Of a stretch of DNA of 64,000 nucleotides, positions 8,647 through 17,065 are shown one piece after another. This DNA is from CAZIUL01 sp964542475 (GTDB taxonomy: Bacteria; Planctomycetota; B15-G4; CAYZWU01). The DNA lies in NCBI GenBank assembly GCA_964542475.1, contig CAZIUL010000014.1, positions 26,305-90,304 on the forward strand. Reading direction: 5' to 3'. Numbering within the stretch: position 1 is the stretch's first letter; each line of letters opens with the position of its first letter. Below the pieces are notes generated by a model. The model had not been told where the DNA came from. It did no database searches and worked only from the letters and a program-made list of their open reading frames with translations. A program made the position numbers and the translations under genes.

Positions 8647-9633
8647 CAGCCTGACAACCACCCTGCCGCGGGTCCTGCCGCGAAGGATATCGTCGATCGC
8701 CTTGTCGAGTCCGTCCAGCCCGATCTCGACCGCTATCTTATCGAGCTTATCAGGTTTCCACGGGCCTGCCATGTTCGACCAGATCCGTTTGCGCACATCC
8801 ATGGGGCACTCGGCTGATTCGATGCCGACCATGCTCACCCCGCGAAGGATGAACGGAAAAACGGTGAGCGAAAATCCGGGCCCGCCCACGAGGCCGTACA
8901 CCGCTACCACCCCATACGGCTTGAGCGACTTTACCGCGTTCTCAAGCGTGGTGCCTCCCACGCCATCCACAACGCTTGCCCATCGTTTCGACAGCATCGG
9001 CCTGTCCGTGGATCCGCTGAGCTCGGATCTGTCAAGCACTGTTGCCGCGCCGAGCTCCTCTAGAAAACGGTGGGCAGCAGCGCTTCCGGTCCCTGCCTCC
9101 ACCTCGAATCCGAGCATTGTCAGCATGGCAACAGCCAGGCTGCCAACCCCGCCGCTGGCGCCCGTGACAAGCACAGGGCCGCTGCCGGGCACGATCGCGC
9201 GGCTCAGCAGCGCTTCCACACAAAGCCCGGCGGTGAGCCCGCCTGTGCCCAGTATCATTGACTCCCGGAGTGTCAACCCGTCAGGAAGAGGCACGATCCA
9301 ATCCGCAGGAATCCTGATCATCCCCTGGAAACCGCCGGGCGTGTTCATGCCCAGGTCGTATCCGGTAACGACAACCTTTTGCCCGCGCGTGAACCTGCTG
9401 TCGTCTGAGTGTGCGACAATCCCCGCGGCATCGATTCCCGGTGTGTGAGGAAATCTCTTTGAAACCCCGGGATTCCCCGAGGCGGAAAGCGCGTCCTTGT
9501 AGTTGAGTGCGGAATAAGCCACATCGATCAGCACATCGCCCGGGGGGAGATCATCAACGCTGATCGTCTTCTTCGCGCCGACGAACCGACCCTCTACCCT
9601 ATCCACGCGGAACGCTTCAAACTTTTCAGACAT
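8644..9633 (-). CDS. acuI: YhdH/YhfP-family quinone oxidoreductase, probable acryloyl-CoA reductase (AcuI-like)
   Basis: About 329 residues, zinc-independent medium-chain dehydrogenase/reductase fold. Family landmarks are SALNYKDALSASG, HTPGIDAAGIV, VVVTGYDLGMNTPGGFQG, the nucleotide-binding GASGGVGSLAVAML and the C-terminal IDDILRGRTRGRVVVRL. YhdH/AcuI enzymes reduce acryloyl-CoA to propionyl-CoA with NADPH, which would feed the methylmalonyl-CoA genes elsewhere in this window; that link is inference. I start at ATG 9633 because GGAG lies eight bases upstream; a GTG at 9642 would add three residues. The TAG stop is contributed by the end of a palindromic repeat. Confidence 0.85.
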   Translation of the reverse strand: MSEKFEAFRVDRVEGRFVGAKKTISVDDLPPGDVLIDVAYSALNYKDALSASGNPGVSKRFPHTPGIDAAGIVAHSDDSRFTRGQKVVVTGYDLGMNTPGGFQGMIRIPADWIVPLPDGLTLRESMILGTGGLTAGLCVEALLSRAIVPGSGPVLVTGASGGVGSLAVAMLTMLGFEVEAGTGSAAAHRFLEELGAATVLDRSELSGSTDRPMLSKRWASVVDGVGGTTLENAVKSLKPYGVVAVYGLVGGPGFSLTVFPFILRGVSMVGIESAECPMDVRKRIWSNMAGPWKPDKLDKIAVEIGLDGLDKAIDDILRGRTRGRVVVRL

Positions 9634-9687
9634 CTTCAACACTCCATACCCGGTTTATCCGCATTCGCACATAAGCCGCATTCCCTT

Positions 9688-9809
9688 TGGAGTCCGTTGA
9701 AAAAGTGCTTCGGAGGCGAGGTCGAGTCATTCGACCGAGGTCAAGGCGCGAGACCGTGGGCGAATCAGCGGATTCGTTGAGGATCTCGCAACGCAGAGAT
9801 CGGGCTAAA
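9688..9809. repeat. Short repeat-like element overlapping the 3' end of rnd
   Basis: A gene-free stretch rich in small hairpins (GGTCGAgtcatTCGACC at 9732-9748; GAATCagcgGATTC at 9761-9774) and bounded by similar ends, GTTGAAAAAGT and (inverted) GTTAAAAAGGT. The minus-strand rnd gene ends inside it with TTTAGCCCG, the same start as the TAGCCCG repeats at 27.2 and 42.5 kb. It may be a small mobile or palindromic repeat; I see no full second copy in the window. Confidence 0.45.
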
Positions 9810-10941
9810 GGACCTTTTTAACCGCCTCTCTCATTATCTTCGCCTGCCAGCGCGTCAGGCCGGCGATTTTCATGACTTCATTCACGGTTGCGGGTTTGCC
9901 GCATGCACAGGCATCCACTGCGGAGCGCGGTGCAATCACGGCCGGATCCAAGTTCAGCTCCTTTGCAATACGGTCTCTTTCAGCTCTGATGAGCTTGACT
10001 CTCGGGCTAACGAACCGCTTGACATGGCTGCTTTTTGGCTTCTCAGGCCATTTCGATTTCTGCAACGATTGCGCTCTGGACATCGCCTTCTTCAGCGCCT
10101 GCAGCCGGCGGCCGCTGCAGGTAATGGGCGTTTTAATGCTTTGCAACGCTTGATCAGCACCGTTTGCAGCCGCTCTCTTGGCAACCTTCAAAAGCAATTG
10201 AGGTCCCATGATCTTGAAAGGAGGAAGATCCGCTTTCCTGGCCTCCTTCTCTCGCCAGTGCCACACTTCGCGCAGGTATGCAAGCTGAAGCGGCTCGAAC
10301 CCGTTCGCGCCCTTGATACGCCACACATCGTCAGGTTCAGGCGGATCCTTGTCCACATCCGTGTTATTCACCATTGCGGCACAGGTTTCCGAATGCCAAT
10401 CCAGCCTGCCGAGATTTTTCAGCTCCTTTGTGAGCCGGTCCGCAAGCGGCTCCAGGTATCGCGTGTCCTCGCACGCGTAGTCAAGGTGCTTGCCGGAAAG
10501 AGGACGCTTCGACCAGTCGTACCTCTGCCCCTTTTTTGTCAGGTGCACTTTGAAGAATGACTCAACAATCGAGGAAAGCCCGAACCGCTCGTAACCCAGA
10601 AGCGTGGCTGCAAGCATCGTATCGAAGACATCTCCTTTTGGGCGGAATCCGAAAGATGCACGCATCACACGCAGATCGTAATCAGCGCCGTGAATGATGA
10701 GCTTTTTCCGGGCAAGCAGGCCAAGCAGCGGGGACAGATCCAACCCGGCAAGAGGATCGACAATGAAGTGCTCTCCTTCAGCTGTGAGCTGTATCAGACA
10801 CACCTTGTGGAAGTAGTGATACAAGCTGTCAGCTTCGGTATCGATCGCGACCCTCGGGGCTTTATCCATCCGGGAGAGAAGAGGTTCGAGCTCCTTTGCT
10901 GTATCGATGAAAGAGTATGTTGCGCGAGACCAGGGATTCAA
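9805..10941 (-). CDS. rnd: Ribonuclease D (3'-5' exoribonuclease)
   Basis: About 378 residues. The DEDD-family exonuclease motifs are all present: IDTEADSL (Asp and Glu of ExoI), IHGADYDLRVM (ExoII) and YACEDTRYL, the Y-x3-D ExoIII motif. An HRDC-like helical region follows (about residues 215-290), then a basic C-terminal extension ending in a second helical domain. RNase D trims 3' ends of tRNA and other structured RNAs. I prefer the TTG at 10941, which has GAAAGG six bases upstream and starts just before the conserved fold; the frame is open to an ATG-type start at 11022, which would add 27 poorly conserved-looking residues. The gene is monocistronic, and its TAG stop overlaps a repeat-like element. 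Confidence 0.9.
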   Translation of the reverse strand: MNPWSRATYSFIDTAKELEPLLSRMDKAPRVAIDTEADSLYHYFHKVCLIQLTAEGEHFIVDPLAGLDLSPLLGLLARKKLIIHGADYDLRVMRASFGFRPKGDVFDTMLAATLLGYERFGLSSIVESFFKVHLTKKGQRYDWSKRPLSGKHLDYACEDTRYLEPLADRLTKELKNLGRLDWHSETCAAMVNNTDVDKDPPEPDDVWRIKGANGFEPLQLAYLREVWHWREKEARKADLPPFKIMGPQLLLKVAKRAAANGADQALQSIKTPITCSGRRLQALKKAMSRAQSLQKSKWPEKPKSSHVKRFVSPRVKLIRAERDRIAKELNLDPAVIAPRSAVDACACGKPATVNEVMKIAGLTRWQAKIMREAVKKVL

Positions 10942-11052
10942 ACGATGCCTTTCTGTGTCAATGCGTGATCGGCTTGTAGAATGTACGCGTGCATTATCGC
11001 ATGCGCCGGACCCATAAAGCAAGATAATTCGGTTACAGGCCGTATTATCGTC

Positions 11053-11136
11053 GTGAGGTGCCGTAAACTGTGATGTGGCAAGCGCATGTCAGGAGACGAC
11101 CGCAGGCTGAGGGCGCACGCGCAGGTGCGCCCCTAC
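11053..11136. repeat. Two partial palindromic repeats between rnd and the Gfo/Idh/MocA gene
   Basis: 11053-11081 contains GAGGTGCCGTAAACTGTGAT, the left half of the family C repeat seen complete at 42462-42580. 11111-11136 is a family A half-palindrome, GGGCGCAC...GTGCGCCCCTAC. The CTA at 11133-11135 is the TAG stop of the following minus-strand gene. The gap has no other content. Confidence 0.75.
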
Positions 11137-12422
11137 ATCGCCCACCCCTCCCTGAAGCCGTATTGGATCAGCTCGTTTGCTTCCGGGCAGCCTACCGCGT
11201 CCATGGCCTTCCCGTTCCACTCGAATTTTTTGCCGGTGCGAAAGGCTACCAATCCCAGCAGCACGGTTTCCGTGAGAGGGCCGGAATAGTCGAAGCTGCA
11301 CGTGGTTGCGCCCCTGCCCTTGCACGCCTCGATCCATTCGTTGTAGTGGCCAATTGAGTCGGGTATGAACGGATCAGGCTTTCCTAACCCCTTGAACCTG
11401 TCCTCGGGCAGCAGCGCGTACCTTCCGTAGTCAGCGATCAGCATCCCCTTTTCACCAATAAAAAGAACACCGTCTCCCCACTCAGGAAGCTTCCCCTCGG
11501 TGAAAAGGTCCGGGCGTACGCCGCCGTCGTACCATGTGAGCTTCACAGGAGGCAGGTCCCCGCGTGAAGGAAACTCCCACGAGGCAGACATCTTGACAGG
11601 CGCTGTCTCATCGTGAACCCTCGGCCCATTCGCCCAGGCGCGCAAAGGGTAGCGCAGCTTCAACGCCCAGAAGACAAGGTCGATGTAGTGGCATCCCATG
11701 TCCCCAAGCGTGCCCCCGCCGAAATCCCACCATCGCCTCCAGTTTCCGGGAAGGTATACGGGGTGATACGGCCTGTACGGAGCCGGTCCGAGCCAGAGAT
11801 CGTAGTGAATGTTCGCGGGCACGGGGGGAGTCTCTTCCGGGCGCTCGCCTCCCCCCCAGTTCTTTCCGCACCACACATGCACCTCTTTGACCGGCCCGAC
11901 TGCTCCTGTGGCGATCAGCTCGACCACGCGGCGGTAGTTGCCCCCCGCGTGTATCTGGGTCCCCATCTGTGTCGCAAGCCCTCTTTTTACGGCTTCGCTT
12001 GTAAGGGCTCTTACCTCATGAACCGAGTGAGCGAGCGGCTTTTCGCAGTACACGTGTTTTCCCGCCTTTAGCGCTGCGTGCGCGATCACGCCGTGGGTGT
12101 GATCCGGAGTGGACACCACAACCGCCTCGATCTCTTTCTGATCCAGCATCTTGCGGAAATCGTTGTACTTTGCAGCCCCTGGAAAACGCTTGCCCGCGCT
12201 GCCCAGGTAGTTGTCGTCCACATCACAAAGCGCGACTATGTTCTGGCCGGACACCCCGTTGAGGTTGGCGCCGCCCCGGTTCGCCACGCCGACCACAGCA
12301 ATGTTGAGCTTTTCGTTTGCAGGATAACCGAACACGCTGTTCGTTCCGCCCGCAAGATAAGCGCCTGCACCGGCCAGGGAAACTGATTTTAAGAAGGTGC
12401 GTCGTGTAAGCGGCTTTTTCAT
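11133..12422 (-). CDS. Tat-exported Gfo/Idh/MocA-family NAD(P)-dependent oxidoreductase
   Basis: About 429 residues. The N-terminus MKKPLTRRTFLKSVSLAGAG carries a twin-arginine signal (TRRTFLKS) and a hydrophobic stretch, so the folded protein is probably exported. The Rossmann domain follows (LNIAVVGVANRGGANL), then the family EKP motif in VYCEKPLAHSVHE and the typical GGGTLGDMGCHYIDLVFWAL of secreted members. Such proteins oxidise or reduce sugars with a tightly bound nicotinamide cofactor; Tat-exported versions are very common in planctomycete-like bacteria and the substrate is usually unknown. ATG 12422 is chosen because AGGAG lies seven bases upstream; a frame-open start at 12482 lies within repeat sequence. 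The TAG stop coincides with a palindromic repeat. Confidence 0.9.
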   Translation of the reverse strand: MKKPLTRRTFLKSVSLAGAGAYLAGGTNSVFGYPANEKLNIAVVGVANRGGANLNGVSGQNIVALCDVDDNYLGSAGKRFPGAAKYNDFRKMLDQKEIEAVVVSTPDHTHGVIAHAALKAGKHVYCEKPLAHSVHEVRALTSEAVKRGLATQMGTQIHAGGNYRRVVELIATGAVGPVKEVHVWCGKNWGGGERPEETPPVPANIHYDLWLGPAPYRPYHPVYLPGNWRRWWDFGGGTLGDMGCHYIDLVFWALKLRYPLRAWANGPRVHDETAPVKMSASWEFPSRGDLPPVKLTWYDGGVRPDLFTEGKLPEWGDGVLFIGEKGMLIADYGRYALLPEDRFKGLGKPDPFIPDSIGHYNEWIEACKGRGATTCSFDYSGPLTETVLLGLVAFRTGKKFEWNGKAMDAVGCPEANELIQYGFREGWAM

Positions 12423-12451
12423 GGTCTGACTCCTAAACTTTTGTCCAAAAG

Positions 12452-12520
12452 AGGACGGCGTAGAAGCCCTCCTTCCAAACACCGAATAAAACGATCCGTG
12501 TCCATCCGTGGTTCTCTTTT
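12452..12520. repeat. Dispersed intergenic repeat (family B copy)
   Basis: The segment contains AGAGGACGGCGTAGAAG, CTCCTTCCAAACACCGAAT and ATCCGTGTCCATCCGTGGTT, matching in order the reverse complement of 1952-2030 and the segment at 8577-8616. It lies upstream of the Tat oxidoreductase gene and downstream of the GlpX-like gene. Confidence 0.7.
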
Positions 12521-12554
12521 CTTTCTTGTCTCTTCCTCCGCTTTCTTCTCAATC

Positions 12555-14225
12555 CTATGACACGAACCAATCCCCGGCTATCTCCTCCGTGGCATCGATA
12601 ATCTCTTTGTCCTTGTCATCCAGCGCGCCCCTCGCGATCAGGCTGTGGACTACCTTTCTCAGTATCACCTTCTTGTCGTGAACCGGAATCAGCGCAGGGT
12701 AGTATTCGTTGTTGAAAAAGATCCTGTACCGCTTGCTCAGATATTCATCATCGAGCATCTCCTTGATCTTGTTCTTCAGGTCTTTGCCGCTGAGGCTCAC
12801 AAGCCGCTCCTTCGGGGAAACCATCAGCTCGAGCGTCTTGTCAACGCTTTGCCTGCATTTGAAGCGGAGCTGCCAGCACTGGACCCTGCCAAGCGAGTTG
12901 ACGGTAAGCGCGTTCACGGAAATCGTTCCCTTTTCATGATCCGCCTCTACCCCCTTGAGCAACGGCATCAGGTAGTTGTCGGATATGGCCCCGAACGCGC
13001 TCACACCTCCTGCGAACGGATCCTCGATGATATCGCTGATCGTGAAAAACGGTTTCCTCTCGAAGCGCGCGTCCTGGATGAGCATGAACTCCTCTTCGGT
13101 GTAGTGAAAGCGCTCCTTCCATTGTTCGTCTGAACTCAGGTCCTTACGGCTCAGCGTGGAATGGCTGGTCAGCATGCCGATAGCCTGTCCTCCGCGCCAG
13201 ACGAGCGGCAGGACCCCCACCACCCATTCGGCTGACCCGCCTATCTCACCTATCATGGACCAGAGCCCCCGCTCATCCGGAAACCGGAGCCCATCCATGC
13301 CGAGCACGACACACGGCATGAGGTCGCCGTCCTTGTCAAAAGGGGTTGCCACGCCCGCCTTGTTGAGCTGGTCCATGGCAGGAACATGCCTCGGCCTGTC
13401 CAGAAAAAAAGCGCTCAGGTCCTCAACGCGCGCAAGGCCGCACGCTTTCGATATGATCTCCGCCGCTTCCACGAGCCCTGTGTCCCTGGGGTTGAACTCC
13501 TCGAAATAACCGCTGCTCATCCACCGCTGCACATAGATGTCCGGAAGGTGCCGTTTCACATGAGATTCCGTGATGAAAAGCGAGGTGAAACTGGAATGGA
13601 GCCCCTTTATCGACTTGGTTGTTCCGTCGATCACGTCGGTTCCCATGCTCAAAAGAGTGACGCTCCGCGGCGTCCCTGTTCCGTACCTCTCCCTGTGCTG
13701 ATCCTTCCCGTAGACAGCGCCCACAGCGATTGTCGGGTTTCCTCCGACCTCCTTGCCGGGCTTGTTGCGGACTCCTTCCGTGATGGTGCACTCGATGAGG
13801 ATCTCCTCCCCTTCGGGCAGCATCTCCGTTGTTGCCTGAAGCACCTCCGCCATGACCTGCGCGGAGGTCCGGTCGTTGGCGCGCTTCAGCTCGTTCTTCA
13901 GCGCATTGGTAACCTGCTCCTTCGGATATTCGTTCAGGCTCCCCAGGCCGTGCAGCCCCACGGCAGCCGCTGAAAGCGCTGCCGACAGCATCACGGACTG
14001 GCGCACCTGCCGGTTCCGCAGGGCCCCTAGGTTCGAATTGTTGCTGATGGGGTCGGGAAGAGTGATGAGGGTGCAATCCTCCAGCGTGAGTTCGTAGTTC
14101 GAGAGAACCCTGTTGTGGCGGTGGTTGAATTCGACCAGGCGGTCGCTGTTGAACGGTAGAACATCGCTTTTCGCGCTGTAGGAAAGACGCTGGTCAGCAA
14201 TGTTGTATCGCAGCTCTTCATTCAT
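12555..14225 (-). CDS. Divergent, enlarged GlpX-type (class II) fructose-1,6-bisphosphatase-like protein
   Basis: A 556-residue protein with no signal peptide. Three stretches match the signature regions of class II fructose-1,6-bisphosphatases (IMPase-like fold): TDVIDGTTKSIKG at 196-208 corresponds to the metal-binding VDPLEGTTLTAKG-type loop, FDKDGDLMPCVVLG at 296-309 to the DGDVAGAI region, and IGEIGGSAEWVVGVLPLVWRGG at 325-346 to the GIGGAPEGVLAAAALKxLGG segment. The acidic metal ligands appear kept (D197, D200). Classic GlpX is about 330 residues; here there are about 200 extra C-terminal residues and an extended N-terminus. Sugar-bisphosphate phosphatase activity is inferred from these matches, not certain; it could act on another phosphorylated substrate. 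It is divergently transcribed from the PepSY gene. Confidence 0.6.
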   Translation of the reverse strand: MNEELRYNIADQRLSYSAKSDVLPFNSDRLVEFNHRHNRVLSNYELTLEDCTLITLPDPISNNSNLGALRNRQVRQSVMLSAALSAAAVGLHGLGSLNEYPKEQVTNALKNELKRANDRTSAQVMAEVLQATTEMLPEGEEILIECTITEGVRNKPGKEVGGNPTIAVGAVYGKDQHRERYGTGTPRSVTLLSMGTDVIDGTTKSIKGLHSSFTSLFITESHVKRHLPDIYVQRWMSSGYFEEFNPRDTGLVEAAEIISKACGLARVEDLSAFFLDRPRHVPAMDQLNKAGVATPFDKDGDLMPCVVLGMDGLRFPDERGLWSMIGEIGGSAEWVVGVLPLVWRGGQAIGMLTSHSTLSRKDLSSDEQWKERFHYTEEEFMLIQDARFERKPFFTISDIIEDPFAGGVSAFGAISDNYLMPLLKGVEADHEKGTISVNALTVNSLGRVQCWQLRFKCRQSVDKTLELMVSPKERLVSLSGKDLKNKIKEMLDDEYLSKRYRIFFNNEYYPALIPVHDKKVILRKVVHSLIARGALDDKDKEIIDATEEIAGDWFVS

Positions 14226-14274
14226 GGCAGCTATCCTTAATTCATCAAGACATCAGCTGTGCCGATACGATTAA

Positions 14275-14304
14275 TTGTTGGACGAACGATCGAAATGGTA
14301 TAAT
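14275..14304 (+). promoter_or_regulatory. Probable sigma-70-type promoter for the PepSY gene
   Basis: TATAAT lies at 14299-14304 with TTGTTG at 14275-14280, an 18-base spacer (TTGGAC at 14278 would give 15). It lies 62 bases before the ATG of the PepSY protein, in the gap to the divergent GlpX-like gene. Call rests on sequence match alone. Confidence 0.5.
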
Positions 14305-14366
14305 ACGAGTTTGTTGACTTCAAGACATCGTATAAAGAGCTTGCTTAGAAAAAGAGAGGTCATCGG

Positions 14367-14867
14367 ATGCGTTTTTCAACATTGATCCGCAAACTGCACA
14401 AATGGTGCGCCGTGTTTGCAGCACTGCCCCTGCTGGTCATCCTTGTCACTGGTGTTCTTCTGGAGTTCAAAAAGGAATCGGCCTGGATACAGCCGCCGAC
14501 CGCTCAAGGAGCAGGCGGATCTCCTGAAATCGGTTTCGATCGAATCCTGGAAGCAGCGTGCAGCGTGCCCGAGGCTGATATCAAAAGCTGGGACGACGTG
14601 GATCGCATCGATGTGAGGCCGGTCAAAGGCATGCTCAAGCTCCGCTCGAACAACATGTGGGAGATACAGATCGACACCAGGACCGGGGAGATGCTGCAGA
14701 AGGCATACAGGCGCTCAGACCTGATCGAAGACATCCACGACGGATCGTTCTTCCATGACCTTGCAAAACACTGGATCTTTTTCCCGGCAGCGGTGCTCCT
14801 TCTCATCACATGGCTAACAGGCGTTTACATCTTCTTGAAGCCGCACCTTGGCCGGCGGGGGCTCTGA
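14367..14867 (+). CDS. PepSY-associated transmembrane protein
   Basis: A 166-residue membrane protein with an N-terminal hydrophobic helix (about 12-33), a soluble loop resembling a PepSY domain (IDVRPVKGMLKLRSNNMWEIQIDTRTGE at 89-116) and a C-terminal helix (about 136-156) preceded by the conserved LIEDIHDGSFFHDLAKHWIFF. The start MRFSTLIRKLHKWCAV is typical of the PepSY_TM family, linked to iron uptake or reductase functions, though most members are longer with four helices. Here only one helix-loop-helix unit is present, so it is a short single-PepSY form. GAGAGG precedes the ATG. Function unknown beyond the family. Confidence 0.8.
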   Translation: MRFSTLIRKLHKWCAVFAALPLLVILVTGVLLEFKKESAWIQPPTAQGAGGSPEIGFDRILEAACSVPEADIKSWDDVDRIDVRPVKGMLKLRSNNMWEIQIDTRTGEMLQKAYRRSDLIEDIHDGSFFHDLAKHWIFFPAAVLLLITWLTGVYIFLKPHLGRRGL

Positions 14868-14871
14868 ATCA

Positions 14872-14934
14872 TGCAGGGGCAATCCCCCCGTGTGGTTGCC
14901 CTCCGGTTCGGGCGGTTCGCGAACCGCCCCTGCA
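14872..14934. repeat. Full-length family A palindromic repeat, TGCAGGGGC...GCCCCTGCA
   Basis: A 63-bp element with matching inverted ends TGCAGGGGC and GCCCCTGCA, holding two hairpins (GGGCAA...TTGCCC and GGGCGGTTCGCGAACCGCCC). Both ends carry the same T-to-C change compared with the TGTAGGGGC form, so the ends are covarying or were copied together. It follows the PepSY gene by four bases. The rest of the gap to 15175 holds no gene; a TATAAT at 15128-15133 may be the -10 box of the next gene. Confidence 0.8.
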
Positions 14935-15175
14935 TCCGGCCGAAAGTTTACATTTTTCTTGCGACCCTTCCTCCACATTCCCGCTTTCCGCCTCTTTCCC
15001 TTATCGAGCGCTTCCTTTGACATCTCGATCGACCGGATATTTTTTTTTCGCAGGATCCTTGATGACGATGTACCAGATTGCCCGAGAGATCAACACTTTG
15101 ATAGCTTCGAAAGCCGTACTCAAATGTTATAATGTGCAGCGCTGACAGCGACTATGACAACATGCGGAGGATGCA

Positions 15176-16975
15176 ATGATCAAGCGGTGTATCGGTTCTG
15201 TTTTGCTTTTCACGGCGTTCTTCCTGCCGGCAGCTGCGGCGGCTTCGCAGCCGGGCGGGGATGACGACTCCATCTACGAAATCCATCCCGCGCTTGCGGG
15301 CAAGGTCGAGACGCTCATCGAAACCGGGGCAAAACCGCGCAAGGCCCTCGAATCCATTGATGAGGCGCTCATGCAGGCTGTGCTCAAAGGAGAGTACGAT
15401 GAGATACGGGAGCTCTTCATCCTGAAAGGAGCTGCAACCCTTTTTTACAGGGCGCAGGACCGCGAAACAGCGCTTCTGATCTTCAGAAACCCCGGCTGGT
15501 GTTCACGCTTTCTCCACAACTTCGATGAAGACGACCTGCTTGACGGAGCCCTGAGAGTAATCCGTGTGCTCTACGACAACGATCCGGAGGCGTTCGCGGA
15601 CAAGTTCGAGTTCTGCCTGGCTTATGCTGTTGTATGGGACAAGTTCGCGGGTCACCACTGGGTGCAGGCTCCCATCGAAGAAGAAACGATGCTAAACACA
15701 TATAGATCCTATCTCGACAAAGACAGAAAGATGCGCATCATGCCGGGAAAGCTCCCCTGCGAGCTCAACGTGTTCATAGTCGGATCCAGGCTCAGCAAGG
15801 CTGAGCGGGATTGGGTCTACAAGAACTACAACTCCAGGGGCCTGGACGCAAAAGCAATCTACAGCTCCATACCATGGACCTTGAACAACAAGGTCTCCAT
15901 CAGCCCGGCCCACGGAAAGGGGCTCGATCTTCCTTACGTTCTCGAAACCATCAAGAAGATCGGCGGCTGCTGCATGGAGCAGGCTTACTTCACCGAAAAC
16001 ATCTTTCGCCTCTTCGGAGTTCCTGCAATTTATACGAGCGGTAGGGGCAGCAAGTCCGGCGCAGGTCATGCATGGGCAGGCGTTCTGGAAGACGGCGCAA
16101 GGAAGAGCCTGGAGTGGAACTTCAGCGTCGGACGCTACCAGTCTCACCACTACTACAAGGGAGAGGTCAGCGATCCGACAAACACGGCGGAACGGCTCAC
16201 CGATTCTGAGGTCAAGATACTGGGTGCAATGCTGAAAGCCAAGAACCCTGTAGAGGGAATCGAAAAAAGCAGCTTCTATCTTGATGCGGCGATATGGGCG
16301 GACAAAAACATGCTGGCGTGGACCGATGACGGCAGGTCGGGTGTGAACAAGGAAGACCTCCTCAGAGAGCTGCTCGAAAAATCGATGAAAGCGGCGCGTT
16401 TCAATCCAAGAACATGGAGGTACCTCTCTTTGCTCGCCTCGAAGAAGAAAATGGATGAAAAGCGAGCGGCTTACTGGATCGACCGTGCGGTGCGGTACAC
16501 GATCGAGGAGTATCCCGATTTCACCGTGGATATACTCTACGGCTTCCTGGGCTGCATAGAAGATCCGGGGAGAAAGCTGCACATCGTTCAGGATATCTAC
16601 AAAAAGCTAGAGGAGCCGCGGCCTGACCTCGCCTGCGACATCAAGATCATGGAAGGCGACTTCTGGATGACTCGCGACGAGCTCCACAAGGCGTTGAAGT
16701 GTTATATTTCCCCGTTCACCAGCTTCTCGGAAGACAGGCATGTTCTTGATGCAGCCAAGGAAAAGCTCGGCACAATCGAGACGCTGATAAGCGACAAAAA
16801 GGAGCTTATACGCGCCTACGAGCTGGTCATTGCCGCCACGAAAAACAAAAGGAGGAAGAGCCGCACAATGGCCGAGGTGGTGAGCATCGCGGCAGGCAAG
16901 CTGGTCGAGCTTTACACACAGACGGGTGAGATCAGCAAGGCCAAGCGGTACAAAAGGTACGTGCTCGAAGAATAA
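15176..16975 (+). CDS. Secreted transglutaminase-like protein with helical repeat C-terminus
   Basis: A 599-residue protein. Residues 1-24 are a Sec signal peptide (LLFTAFFLPAAAAAS). The central region holds a likely transglutaminase-like cysteine site, GGCCMEQAYFTENIFRLFGVPA near residue 263, followed by GAGHAWAGVLE near 297 and LEWNFS near 313; this gives the Cys, His and a possible third residue of the papain-like fold. The C-terminal 200 residues are helical and TPR-like (WRYLSLLASKKKMDEKRAAYWIDRAVRY; KLVELYTQTGEISKAKRYKRYV). It probably acts in the periplasm on peptides or proteins, as protease or cross-linker; the activity is inferred from motifs. The ATG at 15176 follows GGAGG. It is convergent with the broken TPR gene. 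Confidence 0.65.
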   Translation: MIKRCIGSVLLFTAFFLPAAAAASQPGGDDDSIYEIHPALAGKVETLIETGAKPRKALESIDEALMQAVLKGEYDEIRELFILKGAATLFYRAQDRETALLIFRNPGWCSRFLHNFDEDDLLDGALRVIRVLYDNDPEAFADKFEFCLAYAVVWDKFAGHHWVQAPIEEETMLNTYRSYLDKDRKMRIMPGKLPCELNVFIVGSRLSKAERDWVYKNYNSRGLDAKAIYSSIPWTLNNKVSISPAHGKGLDLPYVLETIKKIGGCCMEQAYFTENIFRLFGVPAIYTSGRGSKSGAGHAWAGVLEDGARKSLEWNFSVGRYQSHHYYKGEVSDPTNTAERLTDSEVKILGAMLKAKNPVEGIEKSSFYLDAAIWADKNMLAWTDDGRSGVNKEDLLRELLEKSMKAARFNPRTWRYLSLLASKKKMDEKRAAYWIDRAVRYTIEEYPDFTVDILYGFLGCIEDPGRKLHIVQDIYKKLEEPRPDLACDIKIMEGDFWMTRDELHKALKCYISPFTSFSEDRHVLDAAKEKLGTIETLISDKKELIRAYELVIAATKNKRRKSRTMAEVVSIAAGKLVELYTQTGEISKAKRYKRYVLEE

Positions 16976-17065
16976 ACGCCGCGGAAGAGCCGGGCTGGAG
17001 CCTGGCGTTCCGAAGGGATCGGGGAGTGCCGGGCGTCACACCCGGGGGGCCGTGAGCGCCGGGGG

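Noticed and set aside
8513..9448. 311-residue plus-strand open frame
   Set aside because: Antisense to the acuI-like gene and starting in repeat DNA; low-complexity Ser/Pro/Thr composition.
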